Assembly (NCBI RefSeq): GCF_001580455.1
Contig: NZ_CP010951.1
Span: forward strand, 558,001 to 622,000
DNA from: Ramlibacter tataouinensis
GTDB lineage: Bacteria > Pseudomonadota > Gammaproteobacteria > Burkholderiales > Burkholderiaceae_C
Reading direction: 5' to 3'
DNA length: 64,000 nucleotides
Numbering within the stretch: the first letter of the stretch is position 1; every line of letters starts with the position of its first letter. Under the pieces are notes generated by a model. The model searched no databases. It was given only the letters and a program-made list of their open reading frames with translations, and was not told the origin of the DNA. Both the position numbers and the translations under genes were made by a program. Of this stretch, positions 16,028-24,314 are shown piece by piece.

Positions 16028-16855
16028 ATGACCTACTGCGTCGGCATCAAACTCAATGCGGGGCTGGTATTCCTGTCCGACTCGCGCACCAACGCGGGCG
16101 TGGACAACATCAGCACCTTCCGCAAGATCATCGTCTACGAACGGCCCGGCGACCGCTTCATGGTGCTGCTGGCGGCGGGCAACCTGAGCATCGCCCAGTC
16201 GGTGCGCGAGATCCTGCAGGTCGAACAGCTCAAGGAAGGCGACGGCTCCGAGGCCATGACGATCTGGAACGTCAAGAGCATGTTCGATGCCGCTCGGGTG
16301 CTCGGCAACGCGGTGCGCCATGTGTACGACCGCGATGCGGAGGCGCTGCAGCATGCCGGCGTCGAGTTCAACGTGAACCTGATCTTCGGCGGCCAGATCC
16401 GCGGCGAGAACATGCGGCTGTTCCAGGTGTATTCGGCCGGCAACTTCATCGAAGCGACCATGGAGACGCCCTACTTCCAGGTCGGCGAATACAAGTACGG
16501 CAAGCCGGTGCTCGACCGCGTCATCACGCCCGAGACCGGGCTGAACGAGGCCGCCAAGTGCGCGCTGGTGTCCATGGATTCGACCATGAAGTCCAACCTG
16601 TCGGTGGGACCGCCGCTGGACCTGGTGGTGTACGAGGCCGACACCTTCCAGAGCGACAAGGTCGTCTGCATCGACATGCAGAACCCCTACTTCCGCATGC
16701 TGCACTCCAGCTGGGGCCAGAAGCTGCGCGAGGTGTTCGACAGCCTGGAGGATCCGCAGTGGAGCGATGCGCCCACCGAGGTCCCGCTGAAGGTCGACAA
16801 CGCCCGCGCCCGGCCGATCAAGAAGATCACGCGGCCGGATGAGAGGCTCATTTGA
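16028..16855 (+). CDS. Anbu-type proteasome-like peptidase
   Basis: A 275-residue protein of the Anbu group, bacterial relatives of the proteasome beta subunit and HslV. It starts MTYCVGIKLNAGLVFLSDSR, so removal of Met would expose Thr2, the expected nucleophile; SRTNAGVDNISTFRK is the family hallmark. Anbu assembles into open helical rings and its physiological substrates are unknown. In many genomes it is next to genes for an alpha-E protein, a circularly permuted ATP-grasp protein and a transglutaminase; none is adjacent here. AGGAGA precedes the ATG, 9 bp after mutS, and the stop overlaps the next gene's start. Confidence 0.9.
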   Translation: MTYCVGIKLNAGLVFLSDSRTNAGVDNISTFRKIIVYERPGDRFMVLLAAGNLSIAQSVREILQVEQLKEGDGSEAMTIWNVKSMFDAARVLGNAVRHVYDRDAEALQHAGVEFNVNLIFGGQIRGENMRLFQVYSAGNFIEATMETPYFQVGEYKYGKPVLDRVITPETGLNEAAKCALVSMDSTMKSNLSVGPPLDLVVYEADTFQSDKVVCIDMQNPYFRMLHSSWGQKLREVFDSLEDPQWSDAPTEVPLKVDNARARPIKKITRPDERLI

Positions 16856-17661
16856 GCCTGATTGTTTTCTCGCACGCCAACAGCTTCCCGGCGGCCACCT
16901 ACACGGTGCTGTTCAAGCACCTGCGCGCCCGCGGCTTCACCGTGAAGGCGGTGGACAAGTTCGGCCACGATGCGCGCTATCCCGTCACCAGCAACTGGCC
17001 GCACCTGGTCGAGCAGCTGCAGGATTTCGCCGAGCGCGAAGTCGGCAAGCACGGTGAACCCGCCTTCCTGGTGGGCCATTCGCTCGGCGGGTTCCTGAGC
17101 CTGATGTGCGCGGCGCGACATCCCAAGCTGGCGCGCGGCGTGCTGCTGCTCGATTCGCCCCTGCTGGGGGGCTGGAAGGCCGCCGCCCTGGCCGCGATGA
17201 AGCAGACCCAGCTCGTGGGCTCGGTGTCGCCGGGCCGCGTGAGCCGCCGGCGCAAGAACCGCTGGCCCTCGGTCGAGGACGCCTTCGAGCACTTCCGCCA
17301 CAAGAAGGCCTTTGCCCAGTGGGACGAACAGGTGCTGCGCGACTACGTCGCGCGCTGCACCGAGGATGACGACGGCGAGCGGGTCCTCAGTTTCGACCGC
17401 GACGTGGAAACCGCCATCTACAACACCCTGCCCCACAACCTGGACCGCCTGCTGCTGCGGCACCCCTTGCAATGCCCGGCGGCATTCATCGGCGGCCTGG
17501 CTTCGGAGGAACTCCAGCAAGTGGGCATGGCCATGAGCAGGCAGGTCACCGAAGACCGAATCATGATGCTCGATGGCAGTCATTTGTTCCCCATGGAGAA
17601 ACCACTGGCTACAGCCGCGGCCATCGAGGCCGCTTTGCGAGGCTACGAGTTCCCCCAATAG
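16852..17661 (+). CDS. alpha/beta hydrolase
   Basis: A 269-residue alpha/beta-hydrolase. The nucleophile elbow is GHSLGG with S77, the oxyanion region is FSHANSFPAATY and the catalytic His is expected in DGSHLFPME near the C-terminus. No signal peptide is seen, so it is probably cytoplasmic. The start is a TTG overlapping the Anbu stop (TTGA), with GAGAGG upstream, implying translational coupling to the peptidase gene. The substrate is not evident. Confidence 0.85.
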   Translation: MSLIVFSHANSFPAATYTVLFKHLRARGFTVKAVDKFGHDARYPVTSNWPHLVEQLQDFAEREVGKHGEPAFLVGHSLGGFLSLMCAARHPKLARGVLLLDSPLLGGWKAAALAAMKQTQLVGSVSPGRVSRRRKNRWPSVEDAFEHFRHKKAFAQWDEQVLRDYVARCTEDDDGERVLSFDRDVETAIYNTLPHNLDRLLLRHPLQCPAAFIGGLASEELQQVGMAMSRQVTEDRIMMLDGSHLFPMEKPLATAAAIEAALRGYEFPQ

Positions 17662-17703
17662 GCCCCAACGGGGCCCCAATCAGGTGCGTCCTTTGTTGGT
17701 GGT

Positions 17704-17736
17704 GTCCTACAGGGCACCTCTACCGATGCCCTACAG
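17704..17736 (+). promoter_or_regulatory. GTCCTACAG box and GCCCTACAG variant
   Basis: An exact GTCCTACAG at 17704-17712 lies 57 nt before the start of the next hydrolase, and a GCCCTACAG variant follows at 17728-17736. Both belong to the recurrent intergenic motif described in the findings. Confidence 0.5.
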
Positions 17737-17769
17737 ACGCCGCACCGGGCCGTTTGAGACAGTGAACCC

Positions 17770-18525
17770 ATGGCTACCACGCACGTCTTTCAGACACCCG
17801 CATTCCGTCCGCCGTCGCTGTCGCTGCTCGCGGCCGAGCCCCTGCGCGCCTTGTTCGACTACACCGCCGCCCGGGTCGGGCCACGGGCCGACGTGGTCGG
17901 CGACGGCCACCCGGTCGTCGTCTACCCGGGCCTGGGCGCCGGCGCGCTCACCACGGCCCACCTGCGCCGTTACCTGAAGGACTCAGGTTTCACCGTCCAC
18001 GACTGGGGCGGCGGCGTCAACACTGGGCCGGAGGGCAGCTTCGACGAATGGCTGCTGCGCCTGGAGGAGCGCCTGGAGCGCCTGCATGCGCGGCACCAGC
18101 GCAAGGTCAGCCTGATCGGCTGGAGTCTGGGCGGCGTGTACGCCCGCGAACTCGCCAAGCGCAGGCCGGAGATGGTGCGGCAGGTGATCACGCTGGCCAC
18201 GCCCTTCGCCGCGCTGGCGCAGGGCAACCATGCCGGCACCGTGTTCAAGCTGCTCAATCACGACAAGGCGCAACTGGAGCCGCATGTGGAGGCGCGCATC
18301 CGCGAGTGCCCACCCGTGCCGACCACCTCGATCTACAGCCGCAGCGACGGCATCGTGTCCTGGCGCGGCTGCCTGGAGCGGCGGACCCTGCGCTCCGAAA
18401 GCGTGGAGGTGCACGCCAGCCACCTGGGCATCGTGTCGCACCCGCAGGTGCTGCGCATCATCGCGGACCGGCTGGCGCAACCCGAGGGCAGCTGGCAGCC
18501 GCACGCCATGGCGCGAAGCCGCTGA
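17770..18525 (+). CDS. alpha/beta hydrolase (lipase/acyltransferase-like)
   Basis: A 251-residue alpha/beta-hydrolase with nucleophile elbow GWSLGG (S119), an oxyanion stretch VVVYPGLGAG and a likely catalytic His in HASHLGIVSHP. It resembles the PGAP1/lipase class 2 group annotated as esterase/lipase. No secretion signal is evident. It is preceded by the GTCCTACAG box and converges on uppP with only 11 bp between stops. A stress-related role is inferred only from that box. Confidence 0.82.
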   Translation: MATTHVFQTPAFRPPSLSLLAAEPLRALFDYTAARVGPRADVVGDGHPVVVYPGLGAGALTTAHLRRYLKDSGFTVHDWGGGVNTGPEGSFDEWLLRLEERLERLHARHQRKVSLIGWSLGGVYARELAKRRPEMVRQVITLATPFAALAQGNHAGTVFKLLNHDKAQLEPHVEARIRECPPVPTTSIYSRSDGIVSWRGCLERRTLRSESVEVHASHLGIVSHPQVLRIIADRLAQPEGSWQPHAMARSR

Positions 18526-18536
18526 TCAACCGCGGA

Positions 18537-19361
18537 TCACTCCGCCCACTGAACGACGCCGGACCACGCCGTGGCCAACACCACGATGCCGAAGGCAATG
18601 CGGTACCAGGCGAAGGGCGTGAAGCTGTGGGTGGAGATGTAGCGCAGCAGCCAGCGCACGCACAGCCACGCACTCAGGAAGGAGAACACCAGCCCCACCG
18701 AGAACAGCGGCAGGTCCGCCATCGACAGCAGCGCCCGTTCCTTGTACAGGCTGTAGGCGCCGGCGCCGATCAGCGTGGGGATGGCCAGGTAGAAGGAAAA
18801 GTCGGTGGCCGCCTTGCGCGAAAGGCCGAACAGCATGGCGCCGATGATGGTGGCGCCGCTGCGGCTGGTGCCTGGGATCATGGCGAAGCACTGGGCGAGC
18901 CCGACCTTCAGCGCATCCTGCCAGCGCATCTCGTCGACGTCGGCGATGCGCACCGCCGAGGGCGGACGCCGCTCCGCCCACAGGATCACGAAGCCCCCGA
19001 GGATGAAGGTCGTGGCGACCACGGCCGGGGTGAAAAGGTTGGCCTTGATCGCCTTGCCGAACAGCAGGCCCAGGACCACGGCTGGCAGGAAGGCGATCAG
19101 CACGTTGATCACGAAGCGCCGCGCCTTGGCCTGCGTGGGCAGCGCCACCAGGGTGTCGCGGATCTTTTGCCAGTACACGATGATGACGGCGAGGATGGCG
19201 CCGGTCTGGATCGCGATATCGAACACTTTCGCCTTCTCGTCATCGAAGCCGAGCAGCGAACCGGCCAGGATGAGGTGTCCGGTGCTGGAGATCGGAAGGA
19301 ACTCGGTCAGTCCCTCCACCACGCCCATCACCGCGGCCTTGGCCAGCAGCAGGAATTCCAA
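18537..19361 (-). CDS. uppP: undecaprenyl-diphosphate phosphatase UppP (BacA)
   Basis: A 274-residue multi-pass membrane enzyme (about eight helices) that dephosphorylates undecaprenyl diphosphate so the lipid carrier can be reused in peptidoglycan synthesis; overexpression gives bacitracin resistance. Both family signatures are present: VVEGLTEFLPISSTGHLIL near the N-terminus and MIPGTSRSGATIIGAML near residue 175. The start is a TTG at 19361 with AAGGAG upstream; no in-frame ATG fits the family N-terminus better. Confidence 0.96.
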   Translation of the reverse strand: MEFLLLAKAAVMGVVEGLTEFLPISSTGHLILAGSLLGFDDEKAKVFDIAIQTGAILAVIIVYWQKIRDTLVALPTQAKARRFVINVLIAFLPAVVLGLLFGKAIKANLFTPAVVATTFILGGFVILWAERRPPSAVRIADVDEMRWQDALKVGLAQCFAMIPGTSRSGATIIGAMLFGLSRKAATDFSFYLAIPTLIGAGAYSLYKERALLSMADLPLFSVGLVFSFLSAWLCVRWLLRYISTHSFTPFAWYRIAFGIVVLATAWSGVVQWAE

Positions 19362-19572
19362 TTGCGCTCCTTCATTGCAGAGCGCGGATTATCGCGCCCG
19401 CGCCTCTTCCGCCTGAGCCGCAGGCGTTCTGGAAGCGGGATCCGGCGAAGCATTTCACGCCGCGGCGCGTTCATCTGGCGGTCCGTTTCCTGCGTTTCGT
19501 CCCATGGCCCTCGCCGCTGCCCGGCGCGGTCGCCACAGTGCGTCCCAACGACCCACCGCCTGGAGACCCGCC

Positions 19573-20505
19573 ATGCCGCTCGCCCCCGAAATCGCCATCC
19601 ACCTGACCGCCGCCATCGGCGCGCTGGCCATCGGTCCCGTCGCGCTGTGGGCCCGCAAGGGAGCGACGCAGCGCCCGCGCCTGCACCGGGCTTTTGGCTA
19701 CGCCTGGGTCACCCTGATGGTGATCACGGCCGTGTCGGCCCTGTTCATCCACGTGTCGGGACTGCCCAACATCGCCGGCTTCTCGCCGATCCACCTGCTG
19801 GTGCCGGCGACGCTGCTGGGGTTGTTCGCGTCCTTCCGCCACCTGGCCCAGGGCAACATCGCCAAGCACCGCCAGATCATGCAGCGCCTCTACTGGGGCG
19901 CCTGCGTGGCGGCCGGCGCGTTCACCCTGCTGCCCAACCGCACGCTCGGCAAGTTCGTCTGGGGCCTGTTCCCCTCGATCGGCACGATCGGCCTGGTCCT
20001 CTCGCACACGCCCGGCTGGGTCTGGGGCCTGCTCGCCGCGCTGCTGGTGCTGGGCTTCTCGCAGGCACGTGACCGCCAAGCCGGCCTCGCGCGCATCCTG
20101 TTGCTCCCCATCGCCATGGGCGGCTACGCGATCTTCGGCATGGTCTCGGCCTTTGGCGCCACCCCCGCCGTCGCCGCCGCCTGGCTCATGTCCGGCACTG
20201 TCGTTGCCTTTGCATTGCTGCGCACCGGCCCGGCCGCCGGCGTGCGCTACGACGCTGCGACGCGCCAGTTCTTCCTGCCGGGCAGTTGGGTGCCGATGGC
20301 CCTGATCCTCGCGGTGTTCCTGACGCGCTACGTGGTCAATGCCAGCCTGGCGCTGCACCCGGAACTGAAGGCCGACGCCGACATCGCCATCGCGACCGCC
20401 GCCCTCTACGGCGTCTTCAGCGGCCTGTTCGCCGGCCGCGCCGCCCAGCTGGCCCGCCTGGCGCTGCGGCCCGCCGCCGCACCCGTTCCGGCCTTCGCCG
20501 CCTGA
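19573..20505 (+). CDS. DUF2306-type multi-pass membrane protein
   Basis: A 310-residue inner-membrane protein with about eight to nine hydrophobic helices. The N-terminal 140 residues match DUF2306 (HLTAAIGALAIGPVALWARK, PRLHRAFGYAW, KHRQIMQRLYWGACVAAGAF, with conserved His/Arg); the C-terminal half contains a second helical block with FLPGSWVPMALILAVFLTRY. No function is established. The ATG at 19573 has TGGAGA upstream. It opens a run of six same-strand genes with gaps under 30 bp leading to the LytS/LytTR pair. Confidence 0.78.
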   Translation: MPLAPEIAIHLTAAIGALAIGPVALWARKGATQRPRLHRAFGYAWVTLMVITAVSALFIHVSGLPNIAGFSPIHLLVPATLLGLFASFRHLAQGNIAKHRQIMQRLYWGACVAAGAFTLLPNRTLGKFVWGLFPSIGTIGLVLSHTPGWVWGLLAALLVLGFSQARDRQAGLARILLLPIAMGGYAIFGMVSAFGATPAVAAAWLMSGTVVAFALLRTGPAAGVRYDAATRQFFLPGSWVPMALILAVFLTRYVVNASLALHPELKADADIAIATAALYGVFSGLFAGRAAQLARLALRPAAAPVPAFAA

Positions 20506-20534
20506 TATCGAAATTCACACGCAAGGAGCTCACC

Positions 20535-20813
20535 ATGGACTCGCAGCAAATCGAACGCATTGCCCGCAAGCGCGCCGGCGCCAAGATGGGCTGGTACATC
20601 CACGCCGGCGTCTACCTCGCCGTCAACCTGACGCTGGCGGCCATCGCCGCGGCGAGCGGCCGCGGCTGGGTCGTCTTCCCCGCGCTCGGCTGGGGCCTGG
20701 GGCTGGCCATCCACGGCGTGGTGGTGTTCCTGGTGGCTGGCAGCGGCGGCCTGCACGACAAGCTGGTGGCGCGCGAACGCGAGCGCCTGGCCCTGCAACG
20801 GGATCCATGGTGA
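20535..20813 (+). CDS. 2TM domain-containing protein (copy 1)
   Basis: A 92-residue protein matching the 2TM domain: a charged N-terminal helix (IERIARKRAGAKMGWYIHAG), two hydrophobic helices near residues 25-42 and 48-68, and a charged tail. Such small proteins often sit beside LytTR-type signalling genes, and this is the case here. AAGGAG precedes the ATG at 20535. It overlaps the secreted hydrolase start by 7 bp and has a close paralogue two genes on. Confidence 0.85.
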   Translation: MDSQQIERIARKRAGAKMGWYIHAGVYLAVNLTLAAIAAASGRGWVVFPALGWGLGLAIHGVVVFLVAGSGGLHDKLVARERERLALQRDPW

Positions 20814-21850
20814 GGCCCGCCATGCTGCGGCACTGCCTCACCACCCTCCTGGCCCTCGCCGCCACCTGGGCGCAAGCCAACGTCGGCCTCACGCAGCTCA
20901 AGCCCGTCGGGGCCGACGGGCCGGTCACGGTGTTCTATCCCACAGCCGCGCCCGAGCAGTCCGTGAAGCGCGGCCCCTTCGAGCTGAAGCTGGCCCCCGA
21001 TGCGCCGCCCGCCCGCGGCAACGGCCGGCTGGTGGTCATCTCGCACGGCTCGGGCGGTAACGCCTGGGTGCATTCGGACCTGGCCCGCGCGCTGGTGAAC
21101 GCGGGCTTCGTCGTGGCCCTGCCGCGCCACCAGGGGGACAACGCGCAGGACCCTTCCACGCCCGGCCCCGAGAGCTGGAAGATCCGCCCCGCCGAGGTCT
21201 CGCGCGCCATCGACGCCGTCGCCGCCGACCCGCGCTTTGCGGCGATCGTCTCGTTCGAGCAGGTCGGCATGTACGGCATGTCGGCCGGCGGGCACACGGC
21301 GCTGACGCTGGCCGGCGGCCGCTGGTCGCCCGGGCAGTTCCGCCGCCACTGCGAAGCCGACATTGCTAACGACTTCGCCTCGTGCGTGGGCCTGGCCACC
21401 CGGCTGCGCGGCGACTTCCTCGACGACCTGAAGAAGGGCTTGGCGCTGAACGTCATCCGCCACCGCTTCGACGACGACACCTGGTACGTCCACACGGACC
21501 CGCGCATCCGCGTCATCGTCGCCGGCGTGCCCTTCGCCGCCGACTTCGACGCCGCCTCGCTGGCCACGCCCCAGGTGCCGCTGGGCCTGGTGACGGCCGG
21601 CCGGGACAAGTGGCTGGTGCCGCGCTTCCACAGCGACGCCATCCTGGCCGCCTGCGCTCCGCGCTGCGAGCTGGTCGCGCACCTGCCCGCCGCCGGCCAC
21701 GGCGCGCTGCTGTCGCCCCCGCCGCCGCCGCACGTGCTGGGGGAGATCGCGCAGGACCTGCTGGGCGACCCGCCGGGCTTCGACCGCTCGGTGCTGCCCG
21801 AGGTGGACGCCAGGATCGTGGCCTTCATGCGCAGGCATCTGCTGCCCTGA
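20807..21850 (+). CDS. secreted alpha/beta hydrolase (dienelactone hydrolase-like)
   Basis: A 347-residue protein with a likely signal peptide (MLRHCLTTLLALAATWAQA, cleavage near residue 24) and an alpha/beta-hydrolase domain. The oxyanion stretch is VVISHGSGGN, the nucleophile elbow GMSAGG with S159, and a candidate catalytic His lies in AAGHGALLS. It resembles predicted periplasmic dienelactone-hydrolase-like or PAF-acetylhydrolase-like proteins. The ATG at 20807 overlaps the preceding stop; an ATG at 20822 would give a cleaner signal peptide. Placement between two 2TM genes and a LytS kinase suggests an envelope role. Confidence 0.8.
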   Translation: MVRPAMLRHCLTTLLALAATWAQANVGLTQLKPVGADGPVTVFYPTAAPEQSVKRGPFELKLAPDAPPARGNGRLVVISHGSGGNAWVHSDLARALVNAGFVVALPRHQGDNAQDPSTPGPESWKIRPAEVSRAIDAVAADPRFAAIVSFEQVGMYGMSAGGHTALTLAGGRWSPGQFRRHCEADIANDFASCVGLATRLRGDFLDDLKKGLALNVIRHRFDDDTWYVHTDPRIRVIVAGVPFAADFDAASLATPQVPLGLVTAGRDKWLVPRFHSDAILAACAPRCELVAHLPAAGHGALLSPPPPPHVLGEIAQDLLGDPPGFDRSVLPEVDARIVAFMRRHLLP

Positions 21851-21868
21851 CCCTAGAATGAACCTGAT

Positions 21869-22189
21869 ATGCCCCAGCAGTCGCCGCAGTCGCAGTTGTC
21901 GCCGGAAGAGATCGAGCGCCTGGCGCGCAAGCGCGCCGGCGCCAAGATCGGCTGGTACTTCCATGCCGCTGTCTATGTGGCCGTGAACCTCACCTTGTTC
22001 GCGATGTCCGACCAGTTGTTCGGAACGCGCCGCTGGAGCATGGCCCCCGTGCTGGGCTGGGGCCTCGGCCTGGCGCTGCATGGCATCTCGGTGTTCGTGC
22101 TGGGCCGCGGCAGCGGCCTGCGCGAACGCATGGTGCAGAAGGAACGCGAGCGGCTGCTGCGCGAGCAGGAGCGCATGCGCGACCGATAG
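21869..22189 (+). CDS. 2TM domain-containing protein (copy 2)
   Basis: A 106-residue paralogue of the protein at 20535: EEIERLARKRAGAKIGWYFH aligns with the same stretch of copy 1, followed by two hydrophobic helices and a highly charged C-terminal coiled helix (ERMVQKERERLLREQERMRD). It lies 18 bp after the hydrolase and 15 bp before lytS. Its function is unknown; pairing with the adjacent membrane-bound kinase is an inference from gene order. Confidence 0.84.
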   Translation: MPQQSPQSQLSPEEIERLARKRAGAKIGWYFHAAVYVAVNLTLFAMSDQLFGTRRWSMAPVLGWGLGLALHGISVFVLGRGSGLRERMVQKERERLLREQERMRDR

Positions 22190-22204
22190 GGACCCGGGCG
22201 CCCG

Positions 22205-23242
22205 ATGAACATCAACTGGATCAACAAGCTGCAGAACCTGCTGCAGACCGCCGCCTTCTGCCTGGCGGTGGCCACCATCCAGTTCGCGTTCATGCCCAAC
22301 AGCGCCTACATGCCTTCGGTGATGTATTCGCTGGCCATCGGCCTGTCGATCTGGGCCATGATCGACCTGGGCCGTCACCTGTTCCCGTCGGCGATCGAAA
22401 CCGGCTGGCCCCAGGGCATGACGGGCCTGCTGCTGCCGGTGGCCGCGATCGTCGCCGGCTTCTTCACCGGCAGCTACCTGGGCGACCTCATCTGCCGCAC
22501 TTTCAGCCTGTACACCGGCCCGCCGGTGGACCGGGCGGCCGAGTTCCGGATTTCGTTCCTCATCACGCTGATCGCCGGCGTGGTGGGCAGCTACTACTTC
22601 TACAGCATCAACAAGAGCCACTACCTGCAGCGCAAGATGGGCGAGGCGCGCAAGCACGCCGACGAGGCCCGGCTGAAGCTGCTGGAGACCCAGCTCGAGC
22701 CGCACATGCTGTTCAACACCCTGGCCAACCTGCGCGCGCTGATCGGCGTGGACCCGCAGCGCGCCCAGGAGATGCTGGACCACATGATCGCCTACCTGCG
22801 CGCCACGCTGGACGCCTCGCGCGCCACCACGCATCCTTTGCAGGCCGAGTTCGACCGGCTGCGCGATTACCTGGAGCTGATGGCGATCCGCATGGGCCCG
22901 CGCCTGGGGTACGAGATGGCCCTGCCGAAGGCGCTGGCGCAGACCCGCGTGCCGGCCCTGCTGCTGCAGCCCCTGGTGGAGAACAGCATCAAGCACGGCC
23001 TGGAGCCGAAGGTCGGCGGCGGGCAGATCATGATCTGCGCATGCACGAGCGGTGACCTGCTCGTGCTCGAGGTCGCCGACACCGGCGCGGGCGAGGGCCA
23101 GGGCGCTTCGACTGCTGGCGCGGGCTTTGGCCTGACGCAGGTGCGCGAGCGGCTGGCAGCACTCTACGGCGAGCGCGCCAGCCTGGAGTTCCGCACCGAC
23201 GGTGACGGCGCCCATGCCAGGATCACCCTGCCCCTCGCATGA
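22205..23242 (+). CDS. LytS/YehU-type sensor histidine kinase
   Basis: A 345-residue kinase. Four hydrophobic helices fill residues 1-140 without an obvious periplasmic sensor domain, followed by the His_kinase domain with phospho-acceptor H167 in LEPHMLFNTLANL and a HATPase domain with LLLQPLVENSIKHGLEPK (N box) and GFGLTQVRERL (G box). It probably phosphorylates the LytTR regulator whose start overlaps its stop (ATGA). The signal is unknown; the upstream 2TM and DUF2306 membrane proteins are candidates for sensing or output. Confidence 0.9.
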   Translation: MNINWINKLQNLLQTAAFCLAVATIQFAFMPNSAYMPSVMYSLAIGLSIWAMIDLGRHLFPSAIETGWPQGMTGLLLPVAAIVAGFFTGSYLGDLICRTFSLYTGPPVDRAAEFRISFLITLIAGVVGSYYFYSINKSHYLQRKMGEARKHADEARLKLLETQLEPHMLFNTLANLRALIGVDPQRAQEMLDHMIAYLRATLDASRATTHPLQAEFDRLRDYLELMAIRMGPRLGYEMALPKALAQTRVPALLLQPLVENSIKHGLEPKVGGGQIMICACTSGDLLVLEVADTGAGEGQGASTAGAGFGLTQVRERLAALYGERASLEFRTDGDGAHARITLPLA

Positions 23243-24057
23243 ACCCGACCGCCCTGATCGCCGAAGACGAACCGCTGCTGGCGCAGGCGCTGCAGGCCGA
23301 GCTGGCGCGCGCCTGGCCCGAGCTGCAGGTGCTGGGGATCGCGGGCGATGGCGAATCGGCTGCGGCCCAGGCGCTCGCGCTGCAGCCCGACGTCCTGCTC
23401 TTCGACATCCGCATGCCGGGCCAAAGCGGCATCGAAGCCGCCGCGCAGCTGGCCGACGAGTGGCCGCCGGGCCGGCCCTTTCCGGCACTGGCCTTCATCA
23501 CCGCCTACGACCAGTATGCGGTGCAGGCCTTCGAAACCCAGGCCGTCGACTACGTGCTCAAGCCGGTGCAGCCCCAGCGCCTGGCGAAGTCGGTTGCGAA
23601 GATCAAGGACGTACTGTCGCGGCGGGCGGCCGGCAGCGGGGACTTCGAGGCAACGCTGGGGCAGCTGCGCCACCTGCTCGGCGCCTTGCCGGCGGCGTCT
23701 GTCGCGCCATCCTCGCCGTCCTCGCCGCATGAGTCGCTGAAGGTGCTGCAAGTGAGCGTGGGCAACAGCATCCGCATGGTGCCGGTGGACGAGGTTCTCT
23801 ACTTCGAAGCGGCCGACAAGTACCTGCGCGTGCTCACCGCCAGCCACGAGTACCTGATACGCACGCCCCTGAAGGAACTGCTGCCCCAGCTGGATGCGCA
23901 ACGCTTCTGGCAGGTCCATCGGGGCACCGTCGTGCGCGCCGAGGCGATCGAGGCCGTCAACCGCGACGAAGCCGGCAAGCTGCACCTGAGCCTGCGCGGG
24001 CGCAGTGAGCGGCTCGCCGTGAGCCGGCTGTACGCGCATCTGTTCAAGGCCATGTAG
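23239..24057 (+). CDS. LytTR-family response regulator
   Basis: A 272-residue regulator with a receiver domain at residues 1-120 (acidic pocket EDE near residue 10, phospho-acceptor D56 in LLFDIRMPG, conserved Lys in DYVLKPVQP) and a LytTR DNA-binding domain at about 165-270 (VDEVLYFEAADKYLRVLT, then FWQVHRGTVVRAEAI). It overlaps the kinase gene by 4 bp, so the two form a coupled two-component pair. LytTR regulators often control their own operon, but no direct-repeat binding site was identified upstream. Confidence 0.92.
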   Translation: MNPTALIAEDEPLLAQALQAELARAWPELQVLGIAGDGESAAAQALALQPDVLLFDIRMPGQSGIEAAAQLADEWPPGRPFPALAFITAYDQYAVQAFETQAVDYVLKPVQPQRLAKSVAKIKDVLSRRAAGSGDFEATLGQLRHLLGALPAASVAPSSPSSPHESLKVLQVSVGNSIRMVPVDEVLYFEAADKYLRVLTASHEYLIRTPLKELLPQLDAQRFWQVHRGTVVRAEAIEAVNRDEAGKLHLSLRGRSERLAVSRLYAHLFKAM

Positions 24058-24132
24058 CGCGGGGGGAGCCCGGGGGTCAGCGGTTTGCGATTCATACCCT
24101 GGGGAAGCTGTCTGTCATTTCTTGTCGGTCTT

Positions 24133-24141
24133 GTCCTACAT
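24133..24141 (+). promoter_or_regulatory. GTCCTACAT box
   Basis: A variant of the recurrent GTCCTACAG motif, on the + strand 111 bp before a strong terminator and 173 bp before the CAP-lipoprotein start. No gene starts at the usual distance, so it may drive a short RNA. Confidence 0.35.
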
Positions 24142-24286
24142 GGGGTGCGGCTGGCACAGCGTCTACTACAGGTCCATCACCCCGACTCCTCTGAGTCCCC
24201 TCCTCCTCCGGGGTGAGCTGGTCCGGCCCTCCGTCCCGCGACTAGCATGTTGGCCCCAGTCCGATGGACTGGGGCCTCTTTTTTTT
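24141..24286 (+). ncRNA. candidate small RNA or attenuated leader
   Basis: The 257-bp gap between the LytTR gene and the CAP lipoprotein has no convincing gene. A transcript starting just after the GTCCTACAT box would run about 140 nt and end at the strong terminator at 24252-24286. The exact 5' end is not determinable. It could be an independent sRNA, or a leader of the downstream gene that usually terminates early. Confidence 0.3.
24252..24286 (+). terminator. strong intrinsic terminator
   Basis: A perfect 11-bp stem GGCCCCAGTCC/GGACTGGGGCC with a 3-nt loop, followed by TCTTTTTTTT. It lies 28 bp before the CAP-lipoprotein start codon, unusually close for a terminator of the preceding operon, which ends almost 200 bp upstream. 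Confidence 0.92.
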
Positions 24287-24314
24287 GGGGAAGGGGCGAG
24301 TTGCAGGGAGCCTC

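Noticed and set aside
14453..16705. Long minus-strand frame (about 750 codons)
   Set aside because: It is antisense to mutS and the Anbu gene and has no recognisable domain.
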